Shown: positions 46,701 through 56,266, counted from the stretch's first letter. The stretch: DNA of 64,000 nt from Marinilabiliaceae bacterium UBA5488 (GCA_002427105.1 DIPM01000025.1:1-64000); one strand, 5' to 3'. Made by a program: numbers and translations. Notes: a model not told the origin generated them from the sequence alone.

Positions 46701-46902
46701 GGACATCGTCGCTGCCGGCCTGAAGGGAGTAATTCCCGTCAATATCTGTGATTGTTCCCGTAAGAGAGCCCTTTATAACGACGGACACCCCGGGAACAGG
46801 ATCGTGATAGGTATCTGTAACCGTTCCGGATACAGTCAGCTGAGCCCATAGTGCAGGACTTGCCAATACCATAAATAAAAACAACAAACTTTTTTTCAAC
46901 AT
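43768..46902 (-). CDS. SusC/RagA-family TonB-dependent oligosaccharide transporter
   Basis: 1044 residues. Signal peptide (to ALWAQ), an N-terminal CarboxypepD_reg domain (about 24-95; GTITDIDGNYSL), a TonB box region (DEVVVVGYG), plug domain (LQALQGQTPGVSI, IRGLGTIGNSGPLYIIDG) and a 22-strand barrel ending RPRVYLLGVNVKF. No STN domain, so it does not signal through an anti-sigma factor; regulation goes through an HTCS. First gene of the operon susC-susD-SGBP-GH5. It imports the trapped glucan oligosaccharides across the outer membrane. Confidence 0.97.
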   Translation of the reverse strand: MLKKSLLFLFMVLASPALWAQLTVSGTVTDTYHDPVPGVSVVIKGSLTGTITDIDGNYSLQAGSDDVLVFSFVGMTTQEVAVEGRSSINLTMQSALLDLDEVVVVGYGVQKKKLNTGATIQVKGDDIQRMNTTSPLQALQGQTPGVSISSTSGQPGADMKVTIRGLGTIGNSGPLYIIDGIEGNIASISPSDIESIDVLKDAASAAIYGSQAANGVVLVTTKTGQAGKGQVSFDAYYGIQQVARYADMLNRQEYIAIMQEQAANSGSALYNPAIFNGTADTDWIREMFVEDAVTQSYNLGVSGGSQNSIYALSLNYTGQEGVVGGPKVSNYERYGFRLNTEHKLYDDVLKVGQHLNFSYIQKNGIQVGNQYNNTLRGAFMTSPLSPVYSDNGLYGLPYNNTTSSEWYDGDGNPYGHMMTNNNRENNDQSILADIYAELKPVQNLTLKTVFGINYYAGEYRAFTPLYRFSIYSYNEDHTTVNQSMSKGHTLTWTNTANYNFNINEHNIDILAGTESIQYQGRNVGGSNWDLLDQFNSWDYAFLDNTIGQATPIEDEDGNIVGVTEKRTVGGGPSVEARRVSYFARLGYNFKERYMLNATFRADGSSKFQKDNRWGYFPSVSAGWVLSEEDFIAGVTPWMDYLKLRASWGQVGNQNIDNFQYASPMIITNWDSNNPAGYYLFGNTLGSNVKGAYPGRLANPNVKWETSEQINVGLDARFFAARLGLNLDYYMKTTKDWLVEAPILGTAGTGAPFINGGDVKNSGIELGLNWNDQIGDLRYSLSANGAYNKNEVGSIPTEDGIIHGESNMLYDNSEEFYRAQNGYAIGYFWGFETAGIFQNEADIANWRAAGNGIFQSNVKPGDVIYVDQNIDGKIDQEDKVDLGNGMPDFTYGFNINLAYKNFDFNVSANGVAGNEIVQSYRNHANKKANYTSATLDRWTGEGSSNKMPRVTEGNVNWNFSDLYLHKGDFLRISNITLGYDFSKLVNWEYLSQFRLYAQVQNAFTFTKYNGMDPEIGYGTSDWVSGIDLGYYPRPRVYLLGVNVKF

Positions 46903-46930
46903 AGCGTTCGTTTTAATTCGATTATGTTTT

Positions 46931-46938
46931 CAAAGGTA
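46931..46938 (-). promoter_or_regulatory. Candidate -7 box of the susC operon
   Basis: The minus strand reads TACCTTTG (TAnnTTTG) about 29 bases before the susC start; no clear -33 TTTG. The 390-base gap 46903-47292 between susC and the divergent sensor gene should hold both promoters and the HTCS target site. I see no other gene in it. Confidence 0.4.
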
Positions 46939-47292
46939 TTTTAACAGAAATTATGATTTAATATTATATGTTTACGGTTTAGGTGTAATTTGTAAACTAG
47001 CGGATGCCGTTTGTAATCCCTGAGTGTATATTTTGTCTTTTACCAAGACTATATACATCTATTTATTAGTCAATTACAAAACAGCTATAATCTTGATTCG
47101 ATAGGCACAAATATGGATTACTCAATAGTTATGAAAAGAAAAAACACCTTAGTGCATAAAGTACTTAGCTTATTATCTATAAAAATCTTACAGTCATAGT
47201 TAGTCTATTATTTAACAAATCCGTAACTTTAAACATTCAGTTACGTTAATGAGTGCAATGTTTAAAGCCGATAAGTGATTAGTGCGCACACA

Positions 47293-50200
47293 ATGATTTC
47301 GAAGACGAAAATAACATTAGGGTTCCTGGTCATCTGTCTTCTTGCGCTTGTGCGCAGCACAGTTGTTTTTGCCATTCCTCCAACCCATTTATCCTTACAT
47401 CATTTCTCATCAGTCAATAAAACCCCCGGCGAATCTGTTCAATGCATTTATGAGGACAAATACGGTATAATCTGGTTAGGCGTTGAGTCAATCGGACTGG
47501 TTAAGTATGACGGTAAAAATTATACTATTTTCAAAAATGACCCTGACGACTTCACCAGTATAAGTTCAAATTACCCCAGCAAAATTGTCGAAGATAAAAA
47601 TGGCGCAATATGGATTGGAACTTCCGGTGGATTAAACAAACTGAATCGCTATACCAGGTCATTCAAACGTTATCAACATGACTCCCACAACAATACAGGC
47701 CTATCTGCCAACATTATAAATGACATAATTTTCGATGGGCAGGGAAGGATGTGGGTAGCAAGCTCCAATGGCATTAGCATTTATTTTCCTGACGAGGACA
47801 GATTTATATGGTTTTTACACAACGACGATCCTGCTAACCCCTCATCGAATAACGAAGTAGGTGCTTTACATCTTGATGCTCAAAAAAACATTTGGATAGC
47901 AACATCTCTCCACGGGATGTTTCGTGTAAAACCGGAAACATACAATAGCAGTTCTGACAAGTGGATTTGCAGCATAAACGATTATCTCTCAGGCAAAAAA
48001 AATACGGAAATTGATAATTGGCAATTACATCTTCGTAATGGCAACATTAATGCCATACGCGGGATAACATCCAACCGCAACTCTGACACTCTTTGGATAG
48101 CCAGCCATGTCGGGTTATATTACTTTCCGGTAGCCCAGGGAAAATTCCAGCGCTTCTGGTTTGGCCAGAATGAACTTCGGCATTTAAACTTTTGCTCTTA
48201 TGTATCTTTATTGATAGATAAAGAAAATCAATTGTGGGTTGGCAGTTCCAACGATGGCCTGGTGAGAATTAGCCTGGATGGCTCTTTCACGATTAATTAT
48301 CTTAACTCCAAGTTTTACGACACCAACCAACTTAAAAGTAACAACATACGCGACCTAATGGAGAGCCGTTCGGGTCTGGTCTGGATTTGTACCAAGTTTG
48401 GAGGACTTCATTATTACGATAAACGTCAAAACACCTTTGCCCGGATGGGAGTCGAAGAGGGAAACAGCATGGGTTTGAGCGACAGATATGTGCTTTCCGT
48501 TATGGAGGATAGTAATGGTAAAATATGGATTGGAACTAAAGGAGGAGGGCTAAATTGCTTCAATCGTGCCGATGGTAGCATTACAGTTTACGGGATGGAT
48601 AGAGAACCCGGTGCATTAAGAAGTCAAAGAATAGAGTGCATAGAAGAAGATCGGGAGGGCTTGTTGTGGTTCGGGACTGCAAACGGAGTTTGGAGTACTG
48701 ATGCAGACAAGCCCGGAGAGTTTACACGCCATGTTAATTTGCATGCCCGTAACTTATATATAGAGGACAGCACCTGGTTATGGATAGGGACCACTAATGG
48801 CCTTTTTCGCTTTTCGTTATCAGAAAAGAAATTGTCGCCTTTACCCACCAGATACAAAAACTTCTTTGATGCAGAAAGCAACATCGGCATTACCCGGGTA
48901 TTTAAGGACAAAAACAAGGTGTTATGGATAGGGACTAATTCTAACGGACTATTCGAGTATCACTCCGATACTGATTCACTAATTAATCATGTCGCTGACA
49001 GTCTTGATCCCTACTCGATAAGCGGAAACCTGGTGCGCGAAATACATGAAGATCAGAAAGGCAGACTTTGGATAGGAACCAAGTCAGACGGACTAAATCT
49101 ATACGATAGAGAAACCAAACGCTTTATTCATAAGTCGTCACCTGCCAAGCTACCTTCAAATACTGTTTATAATATCCTTGAAGATAAGAATGGAAATTTT
49201 TGGATGGGAACCCATTCGGGAATTAGCATGTATAAACCAGATACAGAACAGTTTTTGAATTTTGGCAGGCATCATGGGCTTCAGGGAATGATTTTCGAAA
49301 TAAATGCTCATGCAGCCACCAAAGACGGATACTTCTTTATGGGAGGAGCAATGGGCTTAAACTATTTTAATCCTGATGAAATCTCATATTATTCACACAA
49401 AGCGCCATTAGTAATTTCCAAATTTGAAGTATTGAATGAGGTAAAGGCAATCGATGTCACTCAATTTACTAGATTTGAGTTGGAAAGAAGCAAAAACTAT
49501 ATCTCCTTTGAATTTGCCCTGCTTGATTACACCAATCCTGAAGAAAACCATTATTCCTATCAGCTGGAGCCCTTTGATGAAGAGTGGGTTAACTCAGGAA
49601 CCCGGAATTTTGCTTCTTACACGAATCTACCTCCCGGAACCTACCGGTTTAAAGTTAAAGGTACCAACAGTGATGAGGTTTGGAGCGATAAGGTTTTGGA
49701 AGTCGAAATTTTCATCCCCGCTCCCATCTGGGAGAAGCTCTGGTTTTTGGCTCTGCTTTTGCTTGTTGTAATATCTATTATCGTTACCGCATGGTATCTT
49801 AAAATAGCCGCCTCAAAAAGGAGAGAAAACATCCTCAGGAAGGAAGTAGCAGAACGCACAAAAGACCTGTATGAGGCCTATAGTAAGCTGGAGGAGTCGA
49901 ACATACAGATAGAGAAGCACAACAAGGCATTAAGGCTGCAGCGTGACCGCATATCGCGCCAAAACCTGGAGTTGAAAATTCATAGGCAGAACCTTGAACT
50001 TATGGTAGCCGATCGCACCAAAGACCTTGAAGAAGCTAAGCTCAGGGCAGAAGAAAGTGACCACCTCAAATCAGCTTTCCTTGCCAATATGAGCCATGAA
50101 ATCAGAACTCCTCTAAATGCCATTATGGGCTTTATAGACATTCTTGAAGCCGATGAACACTCGCCCGAAGAGAGAGAGAAGATCAGCTATATAATACAAA

Positions 50201-50766
50201 CCAACAGCGACTCGCTATTACAGTTGATTAATGACATTATCGACATTAGCATTATTGAAGCAAACCAGCTTGTTATAAGAAAGAGCATAGTAAATTTTCA
50301 TAACTTTCTGGAGGAAATAGCTTTGCATTATCGTACCAATAAGGATATAAAGAAGAAATCACTTGAAATAATAAAAAGCATTCCCGATGAAAATGAGGAA
50401 TTATTAATTTTTACCGATCAAGGACGTGTACGCCAGATTTACAACAACCTTATTAACAATGCTATCAAATTCACTGACAAAGGCTATGTAAAATTCGGTT
50501 ATCATTTTTCAGCAGACAAAACACATATTATATGTTTCGTTGAAGATACAGGAATTGGTATTTCAGAGGAGAATATGCAAAAACTCTTCCAGCGTTTTCA
50601 TAAAATAGAACCTGTTTCCACTAAGGTTCACAGAGGTACAGGACTGGGTCTGTCGATATCTAAAAACCTGGCAGAACTCCTGGGAGGCGAAATTTGGCTA
50701 TCGTCAAAAGTCGGGAAAGGCACTACTTTCTTCTTTACTCTCCCCTTAGACAAAAGCAGCAAATAG
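47293..50766 (+). CDS. Reg_prop/Y_Y_Y sensor histidine kinase lacking receiver and DNA-binding domains
   Basis: 1157 residues from ATG 47293 (MISKTKITLG); a GTG at 47275 is less likely. Signal peptide, two propellers of Reg_prop repeats (IWIGTSGGLNKL, IWIGTKGGGLNCF and similar), a Y_Y_Y domain (TNLPPGTYRFKVKG), a membrane span (LWFLALLLLVVISIIVTAWY), a coiled coil (about 855-925, rich in E/R/K/Q), HisKA with MSHEIRTPLNAI (His about 934) and HATPase (GTGLGLSISKNL). It ends there, without the receiver and AraC domains of a normal HTCS. The end is clean (LPLDKSSK), with no trace of a lost C-terminus before the convergent repeat. It must phosphorylate a separate receiver, perhaps that of another HTCS. 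Divergent from susC, so probably a second sensor for the same locus. Confidence 0.9.
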   Translation: MISKTKITLGFLVICLLALVRSTVVFAIPPTHLSLHHFSSVNKTPGESVQCIYEDKYGIIWLGVESIGLVKYDGKNYTIFKNDPDDFTSISSNYPSKIVEDKNGAIWIGTSGGLNKLNRYTRSFKRYQHDSHNNTGLSANIINDIIFDGQGRMWVASSNGISIYFPDEDRFIWFLHNDDPANPSSNNEVGALHLDAQKNIWIATSLHGMFRVKPETYNSSSDKWICSINDYLSGKKNTEIDNWQLHLRNGNINAIRGITSNRNSDTLWIASHVGLYYFPVAQGKFQRFWFGQNELRHLNFCSYVSLLIDKENQLWVGSSNDGLVRISLDGSFTINYLNSKFYDTNQLKSNNIRDLMESRSGLVWICTKFGGLHYYDKRQNTFARMGVEEGNSMGLSDRYVLSVMEDSNGKIWIGTKGGGLNCFNRADGSITVYGMDREPGALRSQRIECIEEDREGLLWFGTANGVWSTDADKPGEFTRHVNLHARNLYIEDSTWLWIGTTNGLFRFSLSEKKLSPLPTRYKNFFDAESNIGITRVFKDKNKVLWIGTNSNGLFEYHSDTDSLINHVADSLDPYSISGNLVREIHEDQKGRLWIGTKSDGLNLYDRETKRFIHKSSPAKLPSNTVYNILEDKNGNFWMGTHSGISMYKPDTEQFLNFGRHHGLQGMIFEINAHAATKDGYFFMGGAMGLNYFNPDEISYYSHKAPLVISKFEVLNEVKAIDVTQFTRFELERSKNYISFEFALLDYTNPEENHYSYQLEPFDEEWVNSGTRNFASYTNLPPGTYRFKVKGTNSDEVWSDKVLEVEIFIPAPIWEKLWFLALLLLVVISIIVTAWYLKIAASKRRENILRKEVAERTKDLYEAYSKLEESNIQIEKHNKALRLQRDRISRQNLELKIHRQNLELMVADRTKDLEEAKLRAEESDHLKSAFLANMSHEIRTPLNAIMGFIDILEADEHSPEEREKISYIIQTNSDSLLQLINDIIDISIIEANQLVIRKSIVNFHNFLEEIALHYRTNKDIKKKSLEIIKSIPDENEELLIFTDQGRVRQIYNNLINNAIKFTDKGYVKFGYHFSADKTHIICFVEDTGIGISEENMQKLFQRFHKIEPVSTKVHRGTGLGLSISKNLAELLGGEIWLSSKVGKGTTFFFTLPLDKSSK

Positions 50767-50790
50767 TTCAATTTTAGGATTATACATAAA

Positions 50791-50930
50791 GAGGCTGTCT
50801 AATAAGTCCACAGATTAACACAAATTACACAGAAAAGACAAACCTTAAGCTTGTAAACACCTGATAATAAAGACATTTAATTTGTGAAAATCTGTGTAAT
50901 CTGTGGATAAATTTCTTATTGGACACCCTC
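50791..50930. mobile_element. MITE-like imperfect inverted repeat
   Basis: Left arm GAGGCTGTCTAATAAG then CCACAGATTAACACA-like sequence; right arm the near-complement ending CTTATTGGACACCCTC. Arms are about 45 bases with a few mismatches and a central spacer of about 40. GAGGCTGTC-type ends resemble IS termini in Bacteroidota. No ORF inside. It lies between the convergent sensor gene and the broken susD, so it could also act as a bidirectional terminator. Confidence 0.5.
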
Positions 50931-50959
50931 TTTAATAAAATCTGAACAGCTTCAATCAA

Positions 50960-51973
50960 TTAATACCCCGGATTCTGGTCTGAAATCTCAATTGCGGAAT
51001 TAAGATTTATCTCATCTAGGGGAATAGGAAATAGCTCGTGTTTGTTGGCTTTAAAGCCCGGAATTTCCTGGGCAGCTAATCCCCAGCGCACTAAATCCCA
51101 GTATCTTTGGCCTTCAAATGCTAATTCCAACTGGCGTTCCTTAACGATAAAACTGAAAAGAGCGTCTCCTGTCTGGCCTTCCCATGCGCTATGATTGCTA
51201 TCTCCGGCACGCTCACGAACCAGCTTAATCAGCGGCACGGCAAGGGCATCCTTAGAATCCTTGTTATAGGCTTCCGCAGCCATTAAGAGCACATCAGCAT
51301 AACGAATAATTTTAAACGGTGTGCCATAATTCACTTCCGGCACAGGATCTCCCGTCTCGGTGGCAACTGTAGAGTATTTAATTCGAATATAGTTTTCATA
51401 CTGAGCCCAATGAAAGTCTGCCACAGCACGGTTAACCACACCTTCTTTAGCAACAAAGTCGGCTTCAGATATCACAGAACCATTTCTGCGGGCAACGCCG
51501 GCATCGGCATAAAGCAAATCACCAATCTTAGCAGTTGGCACATTTACTCCCCATCCTGCATTCAGCCCTATAACACCAAGATTATCGAAGGCACCGCCAC
51601 GTGGACCCATCAGAATTATCATAAAATTGGATTCGGCTGTTCCATCCCAGGGGCCTCCCCAATCGTGTCCGTTCTTACTAGAATACAATACTTCGAAGAT
51701 TGATTCACGACCGGCACGGTTCTCCCTCAGCCAAATAGTCGAATAATCAGGCTCCAGGCCATACTCCTCGCTATCAATTACTGTTTGAAGCACCTGATGC
51801 GCCTGAGGATACTTTTCCTGATAAAGATAAACCTTTCCTAAAAGTGACTGAGCGCTCCCTTTTGAGGCACGATACTTCTGCAATGCCGGAAGCTCACTTT
51901 TTAAAGGAAGTACGGCAATGGCATCTGTCAGATCTTTTTCAATAGCAGCATATTTAGTTAGTACTAATTGAAA
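50960..51973 (-). pseudogene. Truncated SusD-family gene (N-terminal third missing)
   Basis: The open frame from about 51973 codes for about 337 residues without an ATG; the first possible start is a TTG at 51883. Visible parts are KYAAIEKDLTDAIAVLP, AQSLLGKVYLYQEKYPQAHQ, FKIIRYADVLLMAAEAYNKD and the closing RQLELAFEGQRYWDLVRWG, all SusD C-terminal two-thirds. The signal peptide, lipobox and first ~200 residues are gone. The upstream sequence is directly the terminator of the GH9 gene, and no susC precedes it. The deletion of a second SusC and the SusD N-terminus thus ended at this junction. Probably non-functional. Confidence 0.8.
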
Positions 51974-51985
51974 TTAAGAAAACTG

Positions 51986-52024
51986 CACTCAATCGGCTCA
52001 GCGTCCAAACTTGCCGATTGGGTG
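51986..52024 (-). terminator. Terminator after GH9
   Basis: CACTCAATCGGC / GCCGATTGGGTG, 12-base arms with one G-T pair, 15-base loop, followed by TTTTT on the plus strand and CAGTTTTC on the minus strand. It ends the Nudix-symporter-GH94-GH9 operon. Confidence 0.7.
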
Positions 52025-52039
52025 TTTTTGTTTATAGAG

Positions 52040-53764
52040 TCATCTCATGCGGGCGTTTATGGCACCCACAAGATAGACCATTGGCGCATTCCAGTTAATC
52101 GCTATTTCGTTTGTTGAATAGCTGCACTCCAAATCAACATAAGATTTGGCGGGAAAAGGGCTTCGCTCAATATCAGCACCACAATCATCCAACACAGCCA
52201 GATTGGGACCCCCAACAAGAAATCCGGGCACTGGTTCAAGGATCCCATCAGCAGCAGAAGGCCTGTGATGGATGTTCATAACCTGATTTACACCGAAGCC
52301 GGTAACAAAGCAATATCCGGTGGCATTTCTGCCTAAAATAAAATCCAAATCCGAGACCGCGGAATTAAGGTATTTAGCGTCGCCTGTCATCTTGTAGGCA
52401 AACAACTTAATAACTCCCTCATTCGCTACAGAAGAGTTGCTTCCCCATTCAAATTTCTGAATACTAAGCCCATAAGCCGAGGTCTGCGAAGCAAGAGTAA
52501 GCTTATCTGCAAGAGCCATAAACTCATCTTCCAGAGGCAAGGACTGAGCAATCACGGCAATACTGTCGTAATTATCCAGAAGTGAGAAAAATCCTAAAGT
52601 GCGCACATCAGACCAGCTAGGCACTGTGGGTGCATCATATTTCATCTTAATTACTTCCCTATATTTATCATCCCCTGTGGCAAGATAAAGTTCGGAAGCT
52701 GCCCAAAACCACTCGTCATCAAGCATATTGTCACCATAGGCTCCGGTGGCAATATCAGCAGGCTGCTGATAGTAAATTTCAGGATTTGCCAGAGCCCAAT
52801 TCCACGCCTTTTCAGAGCGGATTAAGCAAGTATCAGCCAATCCCGGTAATAAATCTTCATATTTGCGCAAAACACGGGAAGCAGCTGCCGTTAAGGCTGC
52901 ATAATCCAGAGTGGCCGCTGTGCTTTTGGCCACAACAAACCTCTGATTGACAGCCTCATTAGGCATAACAAACTCCTCAAACTTCTTGGTCGTAAGCTTA
53001 TGATAAACTCCTCCATCATAGTCGTCCTGCATGCTAATAAACCATCTCAGATTAAACAGAATCTCTGACAAAAGCTCAGGCACCCCATTACCCGATTCGG
53101 GTATATTAAGCTCTAAGGCAGCGTAATACTCCGGGTAATCACTCAAAGCCCTTAACAATGTATAGTTTGTTATCGCACTGTTTACCACATATTTATTATA
53201 ATCACCCGCATCATACCATCCCAAAGGAGAAGATATTATAGTGCCTTCCGGGCGATTTGCATCGGCTGCAGAGCTATGAACTAAAACAAGGGTATCAGGG
53301 TGACCTGCCTCACGGGTCCATTTACCTGCATACTTTTCCTCTAAAGGAATCGAACTGCGATTATAGTAAAAGGCTTTGATCACTGATTTTCCGAGTTCTT
53401 CAAAAGGATTATCTGCTATAAGAATCTTATACTTTTCATCCGATCCGGATGGTTCAACGGTATAAGTTCCTGCACTATCAAGCTCGCTAAAGTCAACTTT
53501 TCTTACAGCGTCGCCTGAAGCATCCCAAAACAATGGCAAAGCAGCTGCGGCTCTAAGCACTTCCTTTCCCGCCTCATCCCTAATCACAAGCTCATCAACA
53601 TCTTCAGAAACCAAGGCCAGCTTAGGTCCTTTAGTAAAATAACCCTCTTGATTATACCTGAATTTTTCATAAGCAGGAGCGTCATCCTTAGACTGCACAG
53701 CACATGCACTCATAAAGCTAATAAGCAGCACGGTCGGTAATAATCTTATAAGATATTTTTTCAT
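52040..53764 (-). CDS. GH9 endo-beta-1,4-glucanase lipoprotein
   Basis: 574 residues. Lipobox MSAC (Cys21), an N-terminal CelD-type Ig-like domain (about 33-115), then a GH9 (alpha/alpha)6 barrel with GWYDAGDYNKYVVN (182-195, Asp185 and Asp188 activating water), MNIHHRPS and the catalytic acid Glu553 in TNEIAINWNAP. It is an inverting enzyme on cellulose, xyloglucan or mixed-linkage glucan; GH9 enzymes of this type also occur in xyloglucan loci. It follows GH94 by 28 bases, so surface or periplasmic cleavage is wired to intracellular phosphorolysis. Confidence 0.93.
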   Translation of the reverse strand: MKKYLIRLLPTVLLISFMSACAVQSKDDAPAYEKFRYNQEGYFTKGPKLALVSEDVDELVIRDEAGKEVLRAAAALPLFWDASGDAVRKVDFSELDSAGTYTVEPSGSDEKYKILIADNPFEELGKSVIKAFYYNRSSIPLEEKYAGKWTREAGHPDTLVLVHSSAADANRPEGTIISSPLGWYDAGDYNKYVVNSAITNYTLLRALSDYPEYYAALELNIPESGNGVPELLSEILFNLRWFISMQDDYDGGVYHKLTTKKFEEFVMPNEAVNQRFVVAKSTAATLDYAALTAAASRVLRKYEDLLPGLADTCLIRSEKAWNWALANPEIYYQQPADIATGAYGDNMLDDEWFWAASELYLATGDDKYREVIKMKYDAPTVPSWSDVRTLGFFSLLDNYDSIAVIAQSLPLEDEFMALADKLTLASQTSAYGLSIQKFEWGSNSSVANEGVIKLFAYKMTGDAKYLNSAVSDLDFILGRNATGYCFVTGFGVNQVMNIHHRPSAADGILEPVPGFLVGGPNLAVLDDCGADIERSPFPAKSYVDLECSYSTNEIAINWNAPMVYLVGAINARMR

Positions 53765-53792
53765 TTCACTAATGTTAAATATTCATCAATTC

Positions 53793-56225
53793 TTAACCCA
53801 TGATTACTTCAACTTCATACTCGCCTGAATCATAGATAGGCACCAAGTTTCCTTCTATCTTAACACCATTCACCAAAACATGACTTACGCCTTTGCTCAC
53901 TCCCTTGGGATTACTGACTTTTATATTGTAAGTAGCACCTCTGAACTTCCTTGTAACCTCATAGCCTTTCCATTCCTTAGGGATACAAGGCTCAATGAGA
54001 AGTCCGTCGTATTGAGGCTGTACACCAAGAATGTAGCGGCTAATCGCGTAGAAATTCCATGCTGCTGTACCTGTAAGCCATGAGTTTTTGGCCTCTCCGG
54101 GTCGGAAAGCATCCTTTCCGGCTATCATCTGTGAATAGACATAAGGCTCTGTCTTATGCAAATCACTAATATCTTCAAGATAGGAAGGACATATTTTCCT
54201 AAAATAATCCCATGCCGCATCACCGCGACCGATAACTGTTTCCCCAATCATTATCCAGGGATTGTTATGACAGAAAATACCCGCATTCTCCTTATATCCC
54301 GGGGGATAGGTAGATATCTCCCCGTATTCTATAACATATCGGGTAAAAGCCGGATTGTTCAATACTATCCCATACTCGCAATCCAAACGTTCCTTTACCG
54401 AATCGAGAGCCTTCTTTACCATACCTTCTTCTTTGCCAATACCGGCCATGGCGCACCATCCCTGCGATTCTATAAAGATTTTACCCTCTTCATTTCCCTT
54501 ACTGCCCACTTTATTCCCAAAAAAGTCGTAGGCGCGAAGATACCACTCACCATCCCATCCATCTTTCTTTATGGCATCAACCATTTTTTCTACATGAACC
54601 ATGGCTTTGTCGGCATCCTCGCCTCTGCCTAGCCTCCGGCAAAGCTGAGCATACTCTTTGCCGTAAACAACAAACAACCCTGCAATCATAACAGACTCGG
54701 CCGTACTGCCGCTTTTGTTTTCAGTTGTCTGAAATGATTCATTAGGGTCGGTGGAAAAACAATTCAGGTTAAGGCAGTCATTCCAGTCGGCACGACCAAT
54801 AAGGGGAAGTCCGTGAGGGCCCAAATTATTAACAACATGGTAAAAAGAGGCCTTTAGGTGATCAAAGTGAGGCTTAGCCTTACTCTCATCATTATCAAAA
54901 GGAACCATCTCATCAAGGAGGGAATAATCACCTGTCTCTTTTATATATTCAACAGTTGATAGAATAAGCCAAAGCGGGTCGTCATTAAAATTACCGCCAA
55001 TAGCATCATTCCCGCGCTTAGTCAAAGGTTGATACTGGTGATAGGCTCCTCCATCCTCAAACTGCGTAGAAGCAATATCTATTATTCTTTCGCGGGCACG
55101 CTCAGGTATCTGGTGTACAAAGCCAATCAAATCCTGGTTTGAATCTCGAAAACCCATCCCGCGACCAATTCCCACCTCGAAAAGAGAGGCTGAGCGCGAC
55201 ATATTAAAGGTTACCATGCACTGATACTGATTCCAGATATTCACCATCCTGTCCAGCCGTTCATCTCCGCTCTTTATAGTATAGACGCTCAGCAAGTTAT
55301 CCCAGTATGCTTTCAGCTCGTCCAATGCTTTATTGACCTTGGCAGGAGTGTTGAACCTTTCGATAGTTGCAAGAGCTTTCGTCTTATTAATAACACTCTT
55401 CGACTCCCACTTTTCTTCGTCCTTGTTCTCTACATAGCCCAAAATAAAAATAAGCTCCCTGGTCTCGCCGGCGCCAAGCTCTATCTCAAAATAATGAGAT
55501 GCAACGGGAGACCAGCCATGGGCATGTGAGTTGCGGGCTTTTCCATCAATAACAGCTTGAGGCCCTGAATACTCATTATACAAACCCACGAAGGTCTCGC
55601 GATCTGTATCATAGCCTTGAATAGGAGTGTTTGAGTGATAAAAGGCATAATGATTACGGCGATCTTTGTATTCAGTCTTATGGTAGATAGTATTATCCTT
55701 GATCTCTACTTCGCCGGTACTTAAATTACGCTGCAAATTGTTCTGGTCATCTTCCGCATTCCAAAGACACCACTCCATAAATGAGAAGAGTTTAAAACTC
55801 TTCTTACTCCCGGAAGTATTGGTGAGCTTTACCTTCTGAACCTCACACCATGATTTTAATGGCACAAAAAACAGAACCTCTGCTTCTAATCCGTTCTTTG
55901 ACCCTTTAATAGAGGTGTAGCTAAGACCATGGCGACACTCATAGCTGTCCAACTCAGTTTTGACAGGCTTCCAACCCGGTGACCATATATCAACGCCATC
56001 GTTGATATAGAAATAACGACCACCATTATCCATAGGAACATTGTTGTACCTGTACCGGGTTAAACGGCGAAACTTGGCGTCTTTGTAAAACGCGTAACCT
56101 CCTGCACTATTCGAAATCAATGAAAAGAAATCCTCATTGCCCAAGTAGTTTATCCAGGGCCATGGCGTCTGTGGATTAGTAATCACATATTCCCTTTCAT
56201 CATCATCAAAATGTCCGAATCTCAT
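53793..56225 (-). CDS. GH94 cellobiose phosphorylase-like enzyme
   Basis: 810 residues, matching cellobiose phosphorylases (about 810-825). No signal peptide, so cytoplasmic. MRFGHFDDDEREYVI start, GRGMGFRDSNQDLIGF (354-369), the catalytic aspartate region LIGRADWNDCLNL (475-487) and a C-terminal sandwich. It would convert cellobiose plus phosphate to glucose 1-phosphate and glucose, saving one ATP per disaccharide. Related GH94 members act on laminaribiose or cellodextrins; the beta-1,3-glucanases in this region keep that possible, though overall similarity favours cellobiose. Between the symporter (41 bases) and GH9 (28 bases). Confidence 0.93.
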   Translation of the reverse strand: MRFGHFDDDEREYVITNPQTPWPWINYLGNEDFFSLISNSAGGYAFYKDAKFRRLTRYRYNNVPMDNGGRYFYINDGVDIWSPGWKPVKTELDSYECRHGLSYTSIKGSKNGLEAEVLFFVPLKSWCEVQKVKLTNTSGSKKSFKLFSFMEWCLWNAEDDQNNLQRNLSTGEVEIKDNTIYHKTEYKDRRNHYAFYHSNTPIQGYDTDRETFVGLYNEYSGPQAVIDGKARNSHAHGWSPVASHYFEIELGAGETRELIFILGYVENKDEEKWESKSVINKTKALATIERFNTPAKVNKALDELKAYWDNLLSVYTIKSGDERLDRMVNIWNQYQCMVTFNMSRSASLFEVGIGRGMGFRDSNQDLIGFVHQIPERARERIIDIASTQFEDGGAYHQYQPLTKRGNDAIGGNFNDDPLWLILSTVEYIKETGDYSLLDEMVPFDNDESKAKPHFDHLKASFYHVVNNLGPHGLPLIGRADWNDCLNLNCFSTDPNESFQTTENKSGSTAESVMIAGLFVVYGKEYAQLCRRLGRGEDADKAMVHVEKMVDAIKKDGWDGEWYLRAYDFFGNKVGSKGNEEGKIFIESQGWCAMAGIGKEEGMVKKALDSVKERLDCEYGIVLNNPAFTRYVIEYGEISTYPPGYKENAGIFCHNNPWIMIGETVIGRGDAAWDYFRKICPSYLEDISDLHKTEPYVYSQMIAGKDAFRPGEAKNSWLTGTAAWNFYAISRYILGVQPQYDGLLIEPCIPKEWKGYEVTRKFRGATYNIKVSNPKGVSKGVSHVLVNGVKIEGNLVPIYDSGEYEVEVIMG

Positions 56226-56266
56226 CTCTCTTTTCTATTTAAATATTAGGTGTGTGTGAAATCATT

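Noticed and set aside
54156..54632. 158-residue open frame on the plus strand
   Set aside because: Antisense to the GH94 gene and of low-complexity composition.
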